Positions 1-6,813 of a DNA stretch of 30,716 nucleotides are shown here, piece after piece. Made by a program: the position numbers and the translations under genes. This DNA comes from a virus. The notes beneath the pieces were generated by a model that was not told where the DNA came from, did not search any database, and saw only the letters and a list, made by a program, of their open reading frames with translations. The DNA lies in the IMG/VR virus record IMGVR_UViG_3300022833_000034, positions 1-30,716 of that record. The stretch is one strand, 5' to 3'. Position 1 is the first letter of the stretch. Each line of letters begins with the position of its first letter.

Positions 1-581
1 AAAAGTGGCAAAATTGCGACACACCCTCCGACACACCAAGCGACACACCTAAAGCCACGAATATAAAGGCTTTAAGCACTATACGCGACACACCCTCCGA
101 CACACCAAGCGACACACCTAAAGCCACGAATATAAAGGCTTTAAGCACTATACGCGACACACCCTCCGACACACCCTCCGACACACAAAGAAACAACAAT
201 GTTTTAAACAAGTTAAAAGACAATGCTTGTTTTGACAACAAGCCGGTGCTTGAAACCTTCCTACAAGAAAGAACAGATGCGTTTGAAGATTTCTGGAAAA
301 CATACAGCGAAAGTAAAGTTTTAATTGGTGGTAAAAACAAAGCACCAAAGGCAAAAACCAAATCAAAATTTTTGAATGAAACCTTCCCAGCTTCAAAAAT
401 CAGAAGCATGGGGTTAGAGGCATTTGATCAAGAGGTCGAGTCATTACTGGATCTGGTTTGGTTGGTTTACTCAGACATTGCTCAACATAAAAAAACAAAT
501 ACCCGTTCAGATTGGTTTAACCACGAAAACATGTGGCCTGCAAAGTTCTTGTCCAACGCACAGTGGAGGGATGAAGCATGA
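1..581 (+). CDS. Replication initiator (lambda O-like), 3' part continuing from the window end
   Basis: This is the C-terminal portion of a gene whose start lies at 30219. Because 1-119 equals 30598-30716, the frame opened at 30219 passes through base 3 without a stop to TGA at 579-581. The joined protein is 319 aa. This part encodes the linker (about residues 131-180), built from two copies of a 23-residue repeat rich in Asp-Thr-Pro-Ser units, then a C-terminal domain containing FEDFWKTY and ending in QWRDEA. In lambda-like phages the initiator binds iterons within its own gene and recruits the helicase; the 69-bp DNA repeat encoding the linker fits that. The stop overlaps the ATG of the DnaB-like helicase by 4 bp, so the two are translationally coupled. 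Initiator function is inferred from architecture and position; no individual family is recognised with certainty. Confidence 0.8.
   Translation, partial: KWQNCDTPSDTPSDTPKATNIKALSTIRDTPSDTPSDTPKATNIKALSTIRDTPSDTPSDTQRNNNVLNKLKDNACFDNKPVLETFLQERTDAFEDFWKTYSESKVLIGGKNKAPKAKTKSKFLNETFPASKIRSMGLEAFDQEVESLLDLVWLVYSDIAQHKKTNTRSDWFNHENMWPAKFLSNAQWRDEA
16..187. repeat. Iteron array, probable origin of replication
   Basis: The 9-bp motif CGACACACC starts at 17, 29, 41, then 86, 98, 110, then 155, 167 and 179 (the last has one mismatch). The copies form triplets with 12-bp spacing inside a 69-bp direct repeat (16-84, 85-153, partial from 154). The spacers carry the inverted repeat TAAAGCC/GGCTTTA (50-56/68-74 and 119-125/137-143) around an AT-rich loop. 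Both periods are multiples of three, so the array stays in the coding frame. An AT-rich stretch follows at about 187-245. Iterons plus an AT-rich tract inside the initiator gene match the lambda ori arrangement. The same array is seen again at 30613-30716 because of the terminal redundancy. The copy number of the 69-bp unit could be altered by assembly. Confidence 0.75.
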
Positions 582-1999
582 GCCAACTCAATGTCCCACC
601 TCAAAGCATGGAAGCAGAGCAAGCGGTACTTGGATCAATCTTAATACTTGCAAAAGCGGATCGACTAGTCGGTGAAATATTCGATTTGATTAGCACTGAC
701 ATGTTTTACAACCAATCCCATCAAATAATATTCAACGCAATGAACCGCATTGGCGCTAAAAACGAGATTGACGTTGTTACGTTGGATGAAGAACTTGGTA
801 ACACTGAGCAGTCAGAGCTAGCAGGAGGGTTTGCATACTTTGGAGATTTAGCCAGGAACACACCATCTTCTAAAAATGTACTCAAATACGCTGAAATTAT
901 CATTGAGCGATACGAAAAACGCAAAGTGCTAGAAATTTTGCACAACTCAATAGATCAGGTTTACAACAAAACTGAAACGTCAGAAACACTTTCGTATATT
1001 GAGCGAAACCTATCAGGAATTAACCTGGGCGGTAACTACGAACCTACGCACATAAACTCTAAAATTCCAGAGTGGTTAGACGTAATGCAAAAACGCGCTG
1101 AGAACGATCAAGGCGCTATTGGACTAAAGACTGGGGTAGATGGAATAGACAAGCAAATTATCGGCATACAGCCTAACTGGTTGATTATTTTGGCGGGTCG
1201 CCCATCAATGGGTAAGACGCTTGTGGCTCAAATGATTCACTCACACATATCAAAGACTTTACCGACCATGTTTTTTAGCATGGAAATGAGCAGCAACGAG
1301 ATAATGGATCGTTACGTTGGAATACTCGCAGGCATCGAAGTCAACAACTTAAAAATGGGCGCTTTGTCGGATTTGGAATGGGAGAGAACGAATAACATAA
1401 TTTATTCTATGAACAAAGACAGATTCAAAATTTACTACGATGAAACGCCAGCCTTAGCACTCAAACAAATATGCCATCGAGTCAAATCTACTATTAAAAA
1501 AGTAGGGCAAATTGGCCTAGTCACCATCGATTACATCGGATTAATGGAGAAAGAGCGTTCAGAACGTGATGATTTAGCGATTGGTAAAATCACCCGCGGA
1601 TTGAAGCAGTTAGCCAAAGAAACCAACACGCCAATATTGCTGCTAGTTCAAGCTAACCGAGGTACTGACATTGTGGCTAGGCCAACTATGTCAAACCTAG
1701 CAGGTTCCAGTGCTATTGAGTCAGACGCGGATCTGGTTTTATTCAGTCATAGGGATGAAGTTGCAAATCCTGAAACAGCGTTCAAAGGAATTATTGAGTT
1801 AATACCCGCTAAGTTTCGCCACGGTACATGCAACAAAACCGCATACATAGGAAAACGCTCAGACAAAATGGGCGGTACTTTCTACAGCTTAACTGATGCT
1901 GAGGCCGGTGAGCTGGACAATCAGAATAAGACGCGACAATTGCCACCACCGCGACCCCAAAGAGCTGAAAGATTTTCAAAAAAGGAGGCCAAGGCATGA
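578..1999 (+). CDS. Replicative DNA helicase, DnaB family
   Basis: 473 aa, close to the usual DnaB length. An N-terminal DnaB domain begins with a run typical of the family (PPQSMEAEQAVLGSIL, residues 7-22). The RecA-like C-terminal motor has Walker A GRPSMGKT at about 207-214, and an SMEMS motif and a Walker B-like VTIDYIGLM follow. It would unwind DNA at the fork as a hexamer loaded by the upstream initiator. The phage thus carries its own helicase (as P22 does with gene 12) instead of a lambda P-type loader. The start codon overlaps the initiator stop (ATGA), and the stop overlaps the next small gene. The C-terminus ends in a basic Pro/Arg/Lys-rich tail. Confidence 0.95.
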   Translation: MSQLNVPPQSMEAEQAVLGSILILAKADRLVGEIFDLISTDMFYNQSHQIIFNAMNRIGAKNEIDVVTLDEELGNTEQSELAGGFAYFGDLARNTPSSKNVLKYAEIIIERYEKRKVLEILHNSIDQVYNKTETSETLSYIERNLSGINLGGNYEPTHINSKIPEWLDVMQKRAENDQGAIGLKTGVDGIDKQIIGIQPNWLIILAGRPSMGKTLVAQMIHSHISKTLPTMFFSMEMSSNEIMDRYVGILAGIEVNNLKMGALSDLEWERTNNIIYSMNKDRFKIYYDETPALALKQICHRVKSTIKKVGQIGLVTIDYIGLMEKERSERDDLAIGKITRGLKQLAKETNTPILLLVQANRGTDIVARPTMSNLAGSSAIESDADLVLFSHRDEVANPETAFKGIIELIPAKFRHGTCNKTAYIGKRSDKMGGTFYSLTDAEAGELDNQNKTRQLPPPRPQRAERFSKKEAKA

Positions 2000-2142
2000 A
2001 TCTACTCACTAACGCCCAGGCCGCCCTGTACAAAAAAATAGAAATGTCAGAGTCAGAGGCAGCTAAGAAAAAAGCGCAGGCTCAGAGAATGAAAGCTGAG
2101 GACGCACAGGACCGTCAAAAGTTGAGAAGGGATGCAGCATGA
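1996..2142 (+). CDS. Small charged protein, unknown function
   Basis: 48 aa, starting at an ATG that overlaps the helicase stop (ATGA at 1996-1999), with AAAGGAGG about 8 bases upstream as a strong ribosome binding site. It ends in another ATGA overlap with the next gene at 2139. The product is Ala, Lys, Glu and Gln rich and probably one long helix from about residue 15. No family is recognised. The two overlaps and the strong Shine-Dalgarno sequence are the reasons to believe it is translated. Confidence 0.65.
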   Translation: MNLLTNAQAALYKKIEMSESEAAKKKAQAQRMKAEDAQDRQKLRRDAA

Positions 2143-2558
2143 ACGGCAAATTTAGAATAGTTAATAGCCGTGACTCTCTTGAGCTTCTAATCAAAGAGGT
2201 TCGAGATACTTGGGAGTTTCAAAAATGGCTGATGGTCCAGGTATCAACTGAAAAGCAACGCAGTCAATTACAAAATAATTCTATGCACCTTTGGTTTGAA
2301 TGGGTAGCTAAAGAGTTAAATGATCGCGGTATAGATATGCGGGTGCTACTCAAAAGCAAGCCGACAATAGATTGGTACGCATCGAGCGTGAAATCTCACG
2401 TATGGAGGCCAACGCAGCAGGCCATAGCTGATAAATCATCAACTGCCGACTTATCTACAGTCGAATGCCTACAAACCCATGAAGAATTAAACCGGTGGTT
2501 TGGTAATTCTTTTGGTTTCCAAGTTCCTTGGCCGAATCTTAGGAGTAAAACAGCATGA
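2139..2558 (+). CDS. NinB/Orf-like recombination protein (tentative)
   Basis: 139 aa. The segment EKQRSQLQNNSMHLWFEWV (about residues 38-56) resembles the R-x-L-x-Q-N-x(n)-W signature of lambda NinB (Orf), a single-strand DNA binding recombination mediator, and the length is close to NinB (146 aa). It sits between the helicase and NinG, the same place ninB occupies in lambda-like phages, which supports the call. Overall similarity beyond the motif is weak by eye, so a separate family with the same motif is possible. Both ends use 4-bp ATGA overlaps with neighbours. Confidence 0.45.
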   Translation: MNGKFRIVNSRDSLELLIKEVRDTWEFQKWLMVQVSTEKQRSQLQNNSMHLWFEWVAKELNDRGIDMRVLLKSKPTIDWYASSVKSHVWRPTQQAIADKSSTADLSTVECLQTHEELNRWFGNSFGFQVPWPNLRSKTA

Positions 2559-2731
2559 TTTATTTATTAGTATTAATTATTTGGATAATCATTGGTCTTG
2601 GAACTTGGAATCTACTTTTTACCATTTTCACTTTAAATTTAAGTTCAGTTGATAGGAAAGTACAAATGGTTGCAAAGTTCATAATCGTTATTTTTTGGCC
2701 TTTCTTTCTTGTTTATAGGGAGTTTGCATAA
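2555..2731 (+). CDS. Small membrane protein
   Basis: 58 aa with two hydrophobic segments, about residues 2-27 (Leu/Ile/Trp rich) and 40-54 (FIIVIFWPFFLVY), joined by a short polar loop. It is probably an integral inner-membrane protein with a helical hairpin. The ATG overlaps the previous stop, and the TAA shares its last base with the ATG of ninG (TAATG). No family is recognised. A membrane protein among nin-type genes could act in superinfection exclusion or host modulation, but that is only a guess from location. Confidence 0.65.
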   Translation: MIYLLVLIIWIIIGLGTWNLLFTIFTLNLSSVDRKVQMVAKFIIVIFWPFFLVYREFA

Positions 2732-3327
2732 TGCCCAACGCCAAACGTCGATGTACTAAATGCAAAACATACGAGCCCATACAGAACGGAGTAACTACAC
2801 CGTTAGGCTTTTTTTGCTCCCATCTATGCAAATTAAATTACGTTATCGATTCAGCTAATAAATTAAGAATAAAGGCGGTTGAGAAGAAAATAACAAACGT
2901 CAGGCACAAAAGGAAATTGAACGAGCTTAGAACTAGGACACAGTGGTACAACCTGCTTCAAACCGAGGTGAACAAATACGTTAGGAATAGAGACATAAAC
3001 AAACCTTGTTGCACATGCGGTACCACAAACCCAAGCATTAAATATGATGCGGGGCATTGCTTCACTAGAGCTGCCAGGCCAGATATACGGTTTAACCTCC
3101 ACAATATTCATAAGCAATGCTCTGTCAACTGCAATCAACATGGCTCAGGTATGCGTCACGAATATCAATTATTTATTACAAACAAGTACGGTCCTAATCA
3201 TTTTGAATGGCTCGAAAGTTATCACAGACCGTTAAAAGATGAATTTCCGCATTGGTCAGACATTGAGAAAGAAATAAAAAGGTATCGAATGTTAAACAAG
3301 CAAGCTGAACAGGACATAGCAGCATGA
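2731..3327 (+). CDS. ninG: NinG (Rap) recombination protein
   Basis: 198 aa. The N-terminus has a zinc-finger-like CTKC (residues 8-11) with a partner CSHLC. The C-terminal half has the NinG hallmark: CCTCG, then DAGHCF, RFNLHNIHKQC, N-x-H-x-SG and a Y-rich tail. NinG/Rap is a structure-specific HNH-like endonuclease that acts on recombination intermediates and stimulates phage recombination through the RecBCD pathway. It lies in an unbroken chain of overlapping nin-type genes upstream of the probable Q antiterminator. Length and motif order match the family well. Confidence 0.9.
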   Translation: MPNAKRRCTKCKTYEPIQNGVTTPLGFFCSHLCKLNYVIDSANKLRIKAVEKKITNVRHKRKLNELRTRTQWYNLLQTEVNKYVRNRDINKPCCTCGTTNPSIKYDAGHCFTRAARPDIRFNLHNIHKQCSVNCNQHGSGMRHEYQLFITNKYGPNHFEWLESYHRPLKDEFPHWSDIEKEIKRYRMLNKQAEQDIAA

Positions 3328-3494
3328 ACATTCAATGGTCAGAAGAAACAATTTATGATCATGTATTAGCAGGAGAGCCACCACATTGTAAAAAATGTCA
3401 GTCATACCTCATTGTGAAGCGTGGCGTTGAAAAAGGTAATCAAAGGTATGAGTGTAAAAAATGCTTATTCAAGTTTGTTGATAAAGGTTTATAA
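3324..3494 (+). CDS. Small zinc-ribbon protein
   Basis: 56 aa with two CxxC knuckles, CKKC (residues 23-26) and another CKKC about 20 residues later, followed by LFKF. This is the zinc-ribbon pattern of InsA-type transposase N-termini and related DNA-binding ribbons. It begins at an ATG overlapping the ninG stop and ends immediately before the next start at 3495. It probably binds nucleic acid or a polymerase subunit. Its place directly before the Q-like gene suggests a transcriptional role, but no function can be assigned. Confidence 0.7.
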   Translation: MNIQWSEETIYDHVLAGEPPHCKKCQSYLIVKRGVEKGNQRYECKKCLFKFVDKGL

Positions 3495-4004
3495 ATGGCA
3501 CAGGCGGCGTATGAAATGGCACGATTAACATGTAGTTCAAAATCAATTGATGGAGTAGGTGGCGGTGGTGTCCAGGTTGACAATCTAACAGTTGCAGGCG
3601 CACTGGCATTTAGGCATCCAAAAACGGGTGATAGACTATCAAAACTGGCAGAGTGTTTAGCTCGTTATGTTTATTGTGATGATATGTCTAGCAAACAGCC
3701 CGTAGTCAACACGCTATTTCTAGCAGCCAGGCGGCACCGGACAAAAATACCCCCAGCTACGCTAATGAAAATAGTCAAATCAGCGTTGGAGGAATATAAA
3801 ACACCGCACCACACTCGCAAGGGGATCGACATAGCGCAGAGTGTTAAACCAGCATCACGCGCTCACATAGCCGGTGAAATTGGCATAACTAGGCAGAGCT
3901 ATTCACACACGCATCATCATGTATATGAATCAGCGTTTGGGTTTTTAGCCGCTTTGGGTAGCGAAGCAGATCAACATATCCAGGCGGCTATGACTAATGG
4001 TTGA
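3495..4004 (+). CDS. Probable late antitermination protein Q
   Basis: 169 aa. The C-terminal half (about residues 118-165) reads as a helix-turn-helix, RAHIAGEIGITRQSYSHTHH, followed by an amphipathic helix ending in AADQHI-type residues, a layout shared with the sigma-region-4-like end of lambdoid Q proteins. The position is the other argument: last gene of the nin-like block, with a candidate late promoter followed by two terminators (5039-5264) and the lysis genes downstream. Q would load RNA polymerase at that promoter and let it read through. The N-terminus has a Gly-rich stretch. A generic DNA-binding regulator is the alternative. Confidence 0.55.
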   Translation: MAQAAYEMARLTCSSKSIDGVGGGGVQVDNLTVAGALAFRHPKTGDRLSKLAECLARYVYCDDMSSKQPVVNTLFLAARRHRTKIPPATLMKIVKSALEEYKTPHHTRKGIDIAQSVKPASRAHIAGEIGITRQSYSHTHHHVYESAFGFLAALGSEADQHIQAAMTNG

Positions 4005-4104
4005 TTTAACGTTAGATAAACCAACTAAAATTGACAAAAATCAAAAGAAAAAGGGCCCACTAAATCACATGGCGTTAGAAAATATATTCGAGGCAATTCT
4101 TTAA
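3997..4104 (+). CDS. Possible 35-aa protein
   Basis: A short open frame overlapping the end of the Q-like gene by 8 bases and ending at TAA 4102-4104. The product is Lys/Asp-rich in its first half (DKNQKKKG) and ends in an amphipathic ALENIFEAIL. No clear Shine-Dalgarno sequence is seen beyond the coupling overlap, and no family is recognised. It may be a chance frame. Confidence 0.3.
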   Translation: MVDLTLDKPTKIDKNQKKKGPLNHMALENIFEAIL

Positions 4105-4351
4105 GGGATGAGCCTGCAATAACGTATTTAGATAATTGACAAGATGATAAACGGAGTAGGTGATAAACCATTTATTACATTTTCCCACCTTTTTCCCACA
4201 TTGACGTATTACATTTTACCCACATAAAGTAGTTTTAAATATATTCTTTATTTGTATTGACAAAATAATAAATGAGGCTCATATTGTGTTCACGGTCTGG
4301 AACAAACCAGGCCGAACCACCAAGGGTAACTTGGAATTAAAGGAATTTATC
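4105..4351 (+). promoter_or_regulatory. Promoter region for the 4352 gene, with direct repeats
   Basis: This AT-rich stretch has no gene. It contains three TTGAC boxes (4136, 4201, 4257). The best pairings are TTGACG 4201-4206 with TAAAGT 4225-4230 (18-bp spacer) and TTGACA 4257-4262 with CATATT 4280-4285 (17-bp spacer). The phrase TATTACATTTT(A)CCCAC occurs at 4173-4188 and 4207-4223, a 34-bp-spaced direct repeat that could be a regulator site around the upstream promoter. The leader 4290-4351 ends in AAAGGA, 9 bases before the ATG. Promoter strength and the regulator are not known. Confidence 0.45.
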
Positions 4352-4822
4352 ATGAGCGCATATGTTTACAACGTAGAATCAAAAGAAATAGTGTTAGTTA
4401 TTAATGCAGAAACCAACGAAAAGTGTGAATCTATCGCTGAGGATAATGGTTATATGGGTTGTGATGAGTACGGATTGTCTTACTCTAACGAAGGGTTGTC
4501 TGAGACTAAATTTACTGATTTTCACAACGACAACGAAACAAATATTTTAGTTGATAAAATTGAAAACTCTACGTCATTAACTGAATTACGTAACTCACTA
4601 AACTCACTCGCTATCCATATCGACAATACCGATGATGAAATAAAGCTTGAAGAATATGTTGATTTAACTTCACTCCCTCATTTTGACAATGATAAAACAG
4701 AGTGGGTTGACGGTTCATTTTCATGTGATTTACACAGCCATTTAATCTATAACGATTGTGCCGGTGATGTTGCAGGTCGAGTGGGCTGGGAAATATTGCC
4801 AGTGTCTTATTTTGAAGATTAA
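4352..4822 (+). CDS. Acidic protein of unknown function, probable accessory (moron-like) gene
   Basis: 156 aa, strongly acidic (many Asp and Glu). The first 50 residues have a repeated strand-helix feel (YNVESKEIVLVINAET, then a helix and a conserved-looking GYMGCDEYGLSYS), and the C-terminal part ends in WEILPVSYFED. The ATG at 4352 is preferred to a GTG at 4286 because AAAGGA lies 9 bases upstream and the GTG has no ribosome binding site. It has its own promoter candidates and sits between the Q-like gene and the late promoter, so it may be expressed outside the early/late programme, possibly from the prophage. I recognise no function. Confidence 0.7.
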   Translation: MSAYVYNVESKEIVLVINAETNEKCESIAEDNGYMGCDEYGLSYSNEGLSETKFTDFHNDNETNILVDKIENSTSLTELRNSLNSLAIHIDNTDDEIKLEEYVDLTSLPHFDNDKTEWVDGSFSCDLHSHLIYNDCAGDVAGRVGWEILPVSYFED

Positions 4823-5015
4823 ATTGGAACATCACCTGAAAGGCCGCAGAAATGCGGCTAAACCGGAAGCTGAGAAAGCTACATCGCAGATACAAATACG
4901 CTGCGTACCCACTGACAAGTCACTGATAGTAAGAAATTTACTCACGGGTGAAACGCTAGGAAGCTTTATGATGGGATTAGCTATTGAGGAAGCTACCAAG
5001 CGTAGTAAGAAATAA
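4758..5015 (+). CDS. Small basic protein of unknown function (start uncertain)
   Basis: The frame is open from a GTG at 4758, but that start lies inside the preceding gene and gives a non-protein-like N-terminus. TTG at 4824, just past the upstream stop, would give a 63-aa product. The C-terminal 45 residues look like a real domain, with strands IQIRCVPT and LIVRNLLTG followed by an amphipathic helix and a KRSKK tail. The DNA at 4843-4858 also folds as a 6-bp hairpin with a GAAA loop. No family is recognised. Confidence 0.45.
   Translation: MPVMLQVEWAGKYCQCLILKIKLEHHLKGRRNAAKPEAEKATSQIQIRCVPTDKSLIVRNLLTGETLGSFMMGLAIEEATKRSKK
4843..4858 (+). other. GNRA-capped hairpin
   Basis: GCCGCA (4843-4848) and TGCGGC (4853-4858) pair perfectly around the tetraloop GAAA. 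The hairpin lies 20 bases after the stop of the 4352 gene. No T-run follows, so it is not a standard terminator. It could stabilise the upstream mRNA end or sequester a start of the small gene that overlaps it. Confidence 0.45.
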
Positions 5016-5038
5016 CTGATTATTTATACAGTTAGTCA

Positions 5039-5067
5039 TTGCATGACCTGACACAATTTGGTATAAA
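5039..5067 (+). promoter_or_regulatory. Candidate late promoter (pR'-like)
   Basis: TATAAA at 5062-5067 is preceded by TTG-G, giving an extended -10 (TGGTATAAA). The TTGCAT at 5039-5044 is a weak -35 at 17 bp. Transcription would start near 5074 and run through a leader of about 120 bases into two intrinsic terminators before the lysozyme gene. A weak -35 with good -10 and a terminator soon downstream is the arrangement of Q-dependent late promoters. The rest of 5016-5278 holds no gene. Confidence 0.5.
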
Positions 5068-5194
5068 TGATCATTCTCGGAGTAGTTTTATTCCTAGACA
5101 GCATTTAGACGATGCATATTTGTATTATGAGAGCTTCCGCTATTTAATCTTGCCGGACTGGTAGCGGTAGCCCTCTGTATATCAAGAACTAATT

Positions 5195-5217
5195 AGCCGC
5201 TTAACTGCGGTTTTTTT
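5195..5217 (+). terminator. Intrinsic terminator (tR'-like, first)
   Basis: GCCGC (5196-5200) pairs with GCGGT (5207-5211) around TTAACT and is followed by a run of seven T (5211-5217). It lies about 120 bases downstream of the candidate late promoter and ahead of every late gene, so antitermination would be needed for lysis and structural gene expression. Confidence 0.65.
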
Positions 5218-5239
5218 ACGTCCAAATTCCCAGACCATT

Positions 5240-5264
5240 GCCTCGCCTAGTGCGGGGCTTTTTT
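5240..5264 (+). terminator. Intrinsic terminator (tR'-like, second)
   Basis: GCCTCGC (5240-5246) pairs with GCGGGGC (5252-5258), seven pairs with one T-G wobble, a five-base loop and then six T (5259-5264). The lysozyme ATG begins 15 bases later. Two terminators in tandem between the late promoter and the first late gene are the strongest sequence argument for Q-type control here. Confidence 0.75.
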
Positions 5265-5278
5265 ATGCGAGCTATATC

Positions 5279-5701
5279 ATGATCCACTACGACCAATTGA
5301 AAAAGCAATTAGTTAAACATGAGGGTGAGAGATTCAAGCCGTATAAATGCACGTCTGGATATATCACAATTGGCGTAGGTCGCAATCTCCAGACTCGCGG
5401 CATCACACACGACGAATCAATGTATATGTTAGAAAATGACATCTCATACTTTGAGGAATCACTCAGGGAACGGTTACCAAGCTTTAGAAGCTTTTGCCCA
5501 ACCCGCCAAGCTGTATTAGTCAATATGGCATTCAATCTAGGTGTTAATGGACTGCTCAATTTTAAACGTATGCTCAACGCATTAGAGCAGGAAGATTACA
5601 TAGAAGCAGCTAAAGAAATGCTAGACAGTAATTACGCTAAACAAGTTGGCAATCGTGCTAATGAGTTATCAGAGCAAATTAAAACAGGTGAATGGCAATG
5701 A
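5279..5701 (+). CDS. Endolysin, T4-type lysozyme (GH24)
   Basis: 140 aa, the usual size for a phage GH24 lysozyme that cuts the MurNAc-GlcNAc bond of peptidoglycan. Catalytic Glu15 lies in KHEGERFKPY; the position of T4 Asp20 is Cys24 (YKCTSGY), and Thr30 follows in ITIGVGRN, giving a Glu-Cys-Thr triad as found in a known subset of phage lysozymes. QAVLVNMAFNLG in the C-terminal lobe is also typical. There is no N-terminal signal or SAR segment, so export depends on a holin. First gene of the late operon; its end overlaps the next gene. Confidence 0.92.
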   Translation: MIHYDQLKKQLVKHEGERFKPYKCTSGYITIGVGRNLQTRGITHDESMYMLENDISYFEESLRERLPSFRSFCPTRQAVLVNMAFNLGVNGLLNFKRMLNALEQEDYIEAAKEMLDSNYAKQVGNRANELSEQIKTGEWQ

Positions 5702-6204
5702 AGAATTGGAAATCAATCGTTAAAAGCATTGCTCCCGTTCTTGGTACCGCATTAGGTGGTCCTATGGCTGGCGCGGCTATTAAAATGCTATCCAGCAAAC
5801 TATTAGGTAATGAGGATGGAACTGAGGCAGAGCTAGAACAATTCATATCTACTGCATCACCTGACCAACTACTTGAAATAAAAAATATCGATAATGATTT
5901 TAAAGTAAAAATGAAAGCTTTAGACTTTAATGTATTTAAGTTAGAGCAGGAAGGCCGAGAAAACGCTAGAAATCATCACAAAGACCACTTCATGCCAACG
6001 TTATTGTGTCTATTACTAACACTCATGGTTAGTGCTGGCGCATATGTACTAATGACAACTGAGATACCAAAAGATAACGCCAACATAATTTATATGGTGT
6101 TTGGTCAAGTTCTTACTGCATGGGCCGGATCAATTGCATATTGGGTAGGCACAACTAAATCAAGCAGTGATAAATCTAAATTGCTTGGACCTGTTAGATC
6201 ATGA
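5698..6204 (+). CDS. Holin, 3TM GTA-holin-like
   Basis: 168 aa from the ATG at 5698, which overlaps the lysozyme stop as ATGA; an in-frame ATG at 5692 would add two residues. The N-terminal segment (SIVKSIAPVLGTALGGPMAG) is a glycine/alanine-rich hydrophobic stretch typical of the gene-transfer-agent holin family. A charged middle follows, then two transmembrane helices (about 100-118 and 130-150) and a Ser/Lys-rich tail. Such proteins permeabilise the inner membrane so that lysozyme reaches the cell wall. Position between lysozyme and a second small membrane protein supports a lysis role. Confidence 0.7.
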   Translation: MKNWKSIVKSIAPVLGTALGGPMAGAAIKMLSSKLLGNEDGTEAELEQFISTASPDQLLEIKNIDNDFKVKMKALDFNVFKLEQEGRENARNHHKDHFMPTLLCLLLTLMVSAGAYVLMTTEIPKDNANIIYMVFGQVLTAWAGSIAYWVGTTKSSSDKSKLLGPVRS

Positions 6205-6437
6205 CTGATAAGTCAGCGATTGCTAGCTATTCGGTGAACGGCTCTACAGCACTAATTGGATTTGTCACAGTAGAGTTATTAGCGATAACAATCGGTATCA
6301 TCATGTGTTTAGCAACATATGCAACAACACTATATTTTCAACGTCGCAGAGATAAACGTGAATTGGAAGAATCAGAACGAAAACTGGAAATACACGATTT
6401 ACATTTGCAGGCATTAACAAAAAATGAAACTAATTAA
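6201..6437 (+). CDS. Second holin-like protein (HP1-type)
   Basis: 78 aa with one clear membrane helix (about residues 24-45, VELLAITIGIIMCLATYATTLY), immediately followed by FQRRRDKRE and a charged helical tail. One TM followed by Y-F-x(2-3)-R/K-D-K/R-R is the pattern of the HP1-family small holins. It starts at an ATGA overlap with the preceding gene and overlaps the small terminase gene by 14 bases. It may be the actual holin, an antiholin, or a pinholin partner. No Rz/Rz1-like spanin gene is evident next to it. Confidence 0.65.
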   Translation: MTDKSAIASYSVNGSTALIGFVTVELLAITIGIIMCLATYATTLYFQRRRDKRELEESERKLEIHDLHLQALTKNETN

Positions 6438-6813
6438 TACCAAGCACGAGAAGTTTTGTCAGGCATGGCACGAAACGGGAATAAAATCCGGTGCATACAG
6501 AGAATCGCATCCACAGAGCAAAAAGTGGAAAGACGAAACGGTACATAATAAAGCATCGGCATTAAGTAGAAATCTACAGGTTTTGGCTAGGTTTGAAGAA
6601 CTGCAAGAACAGGCACTAAAAAGCCACAATGTGACTATTGCAAGCTTACTGAAAGAGCTTGAAGAAGCAAGGTCAATAGCATTGGCAGCAGAAACTCCAC
6701 AAGCATCTGCGGCGGTATCAGCGACACTGGGTAAAGCCAAGTTGGTAGGCCTAGATAAACAGATAATTGAGAAGACAATTAAAGTTATCGATACCGGCGA
6801 GAATAATTGGTAA
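6424..6813 (+). CDS. terS: Terminase small subunit
   Basis: 129 aa. The N-terminal half starts with TKHEKFCQAWHETGIKSGAY, the helix-turn-helix opening of the Terminase_2 family (F-x-E/Q-A/E-Y-x(6)-A-A/Y). A central helical segment with AETPQASAAVSATLGKAKLVGL then matches the oligomerisation core and its usual G-K-L-x-G-L end. The protein forms a ring that recognises the packaging site on concatemeric DNA and activates the large subunit encoded directly downstream. The stop overlaps the large-subunit TTG start. Confidence 0.85.
   Translation: MKLINTKHEKFCQAWHETGIKSGAYRESHPQSKKWKDETVHNKASALSRNLQVLARFEELQEQALKSHNVTIASLLKELEEARSIALAAETPQASAAVSATLGKAKLVGLDKQIIEKTIKVIDTGENNW

Noticed and set aside
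1-190. Short direct repeats with spacers, CRISPR-like
   Set aside because: Units are 12 and 69 bp, the spacers are identical to each other, and the whole stretch is an open coding frame in the initiator gene; this is an iteron array.
4286-4351. GTG start giving a 178-aa version of the acidic protein
   Set aside because: No ribosome binding site; the GTG overlaps the likely -10 region, and ATG 4352 has AAAGGA at 9 bases.
5016-5194. A tRNA or small gene in the leader between late promoter and terminators
   Set aside because: No cloverleaf can be drawn and the only frames are under 15 codons; read as late leader RNA.
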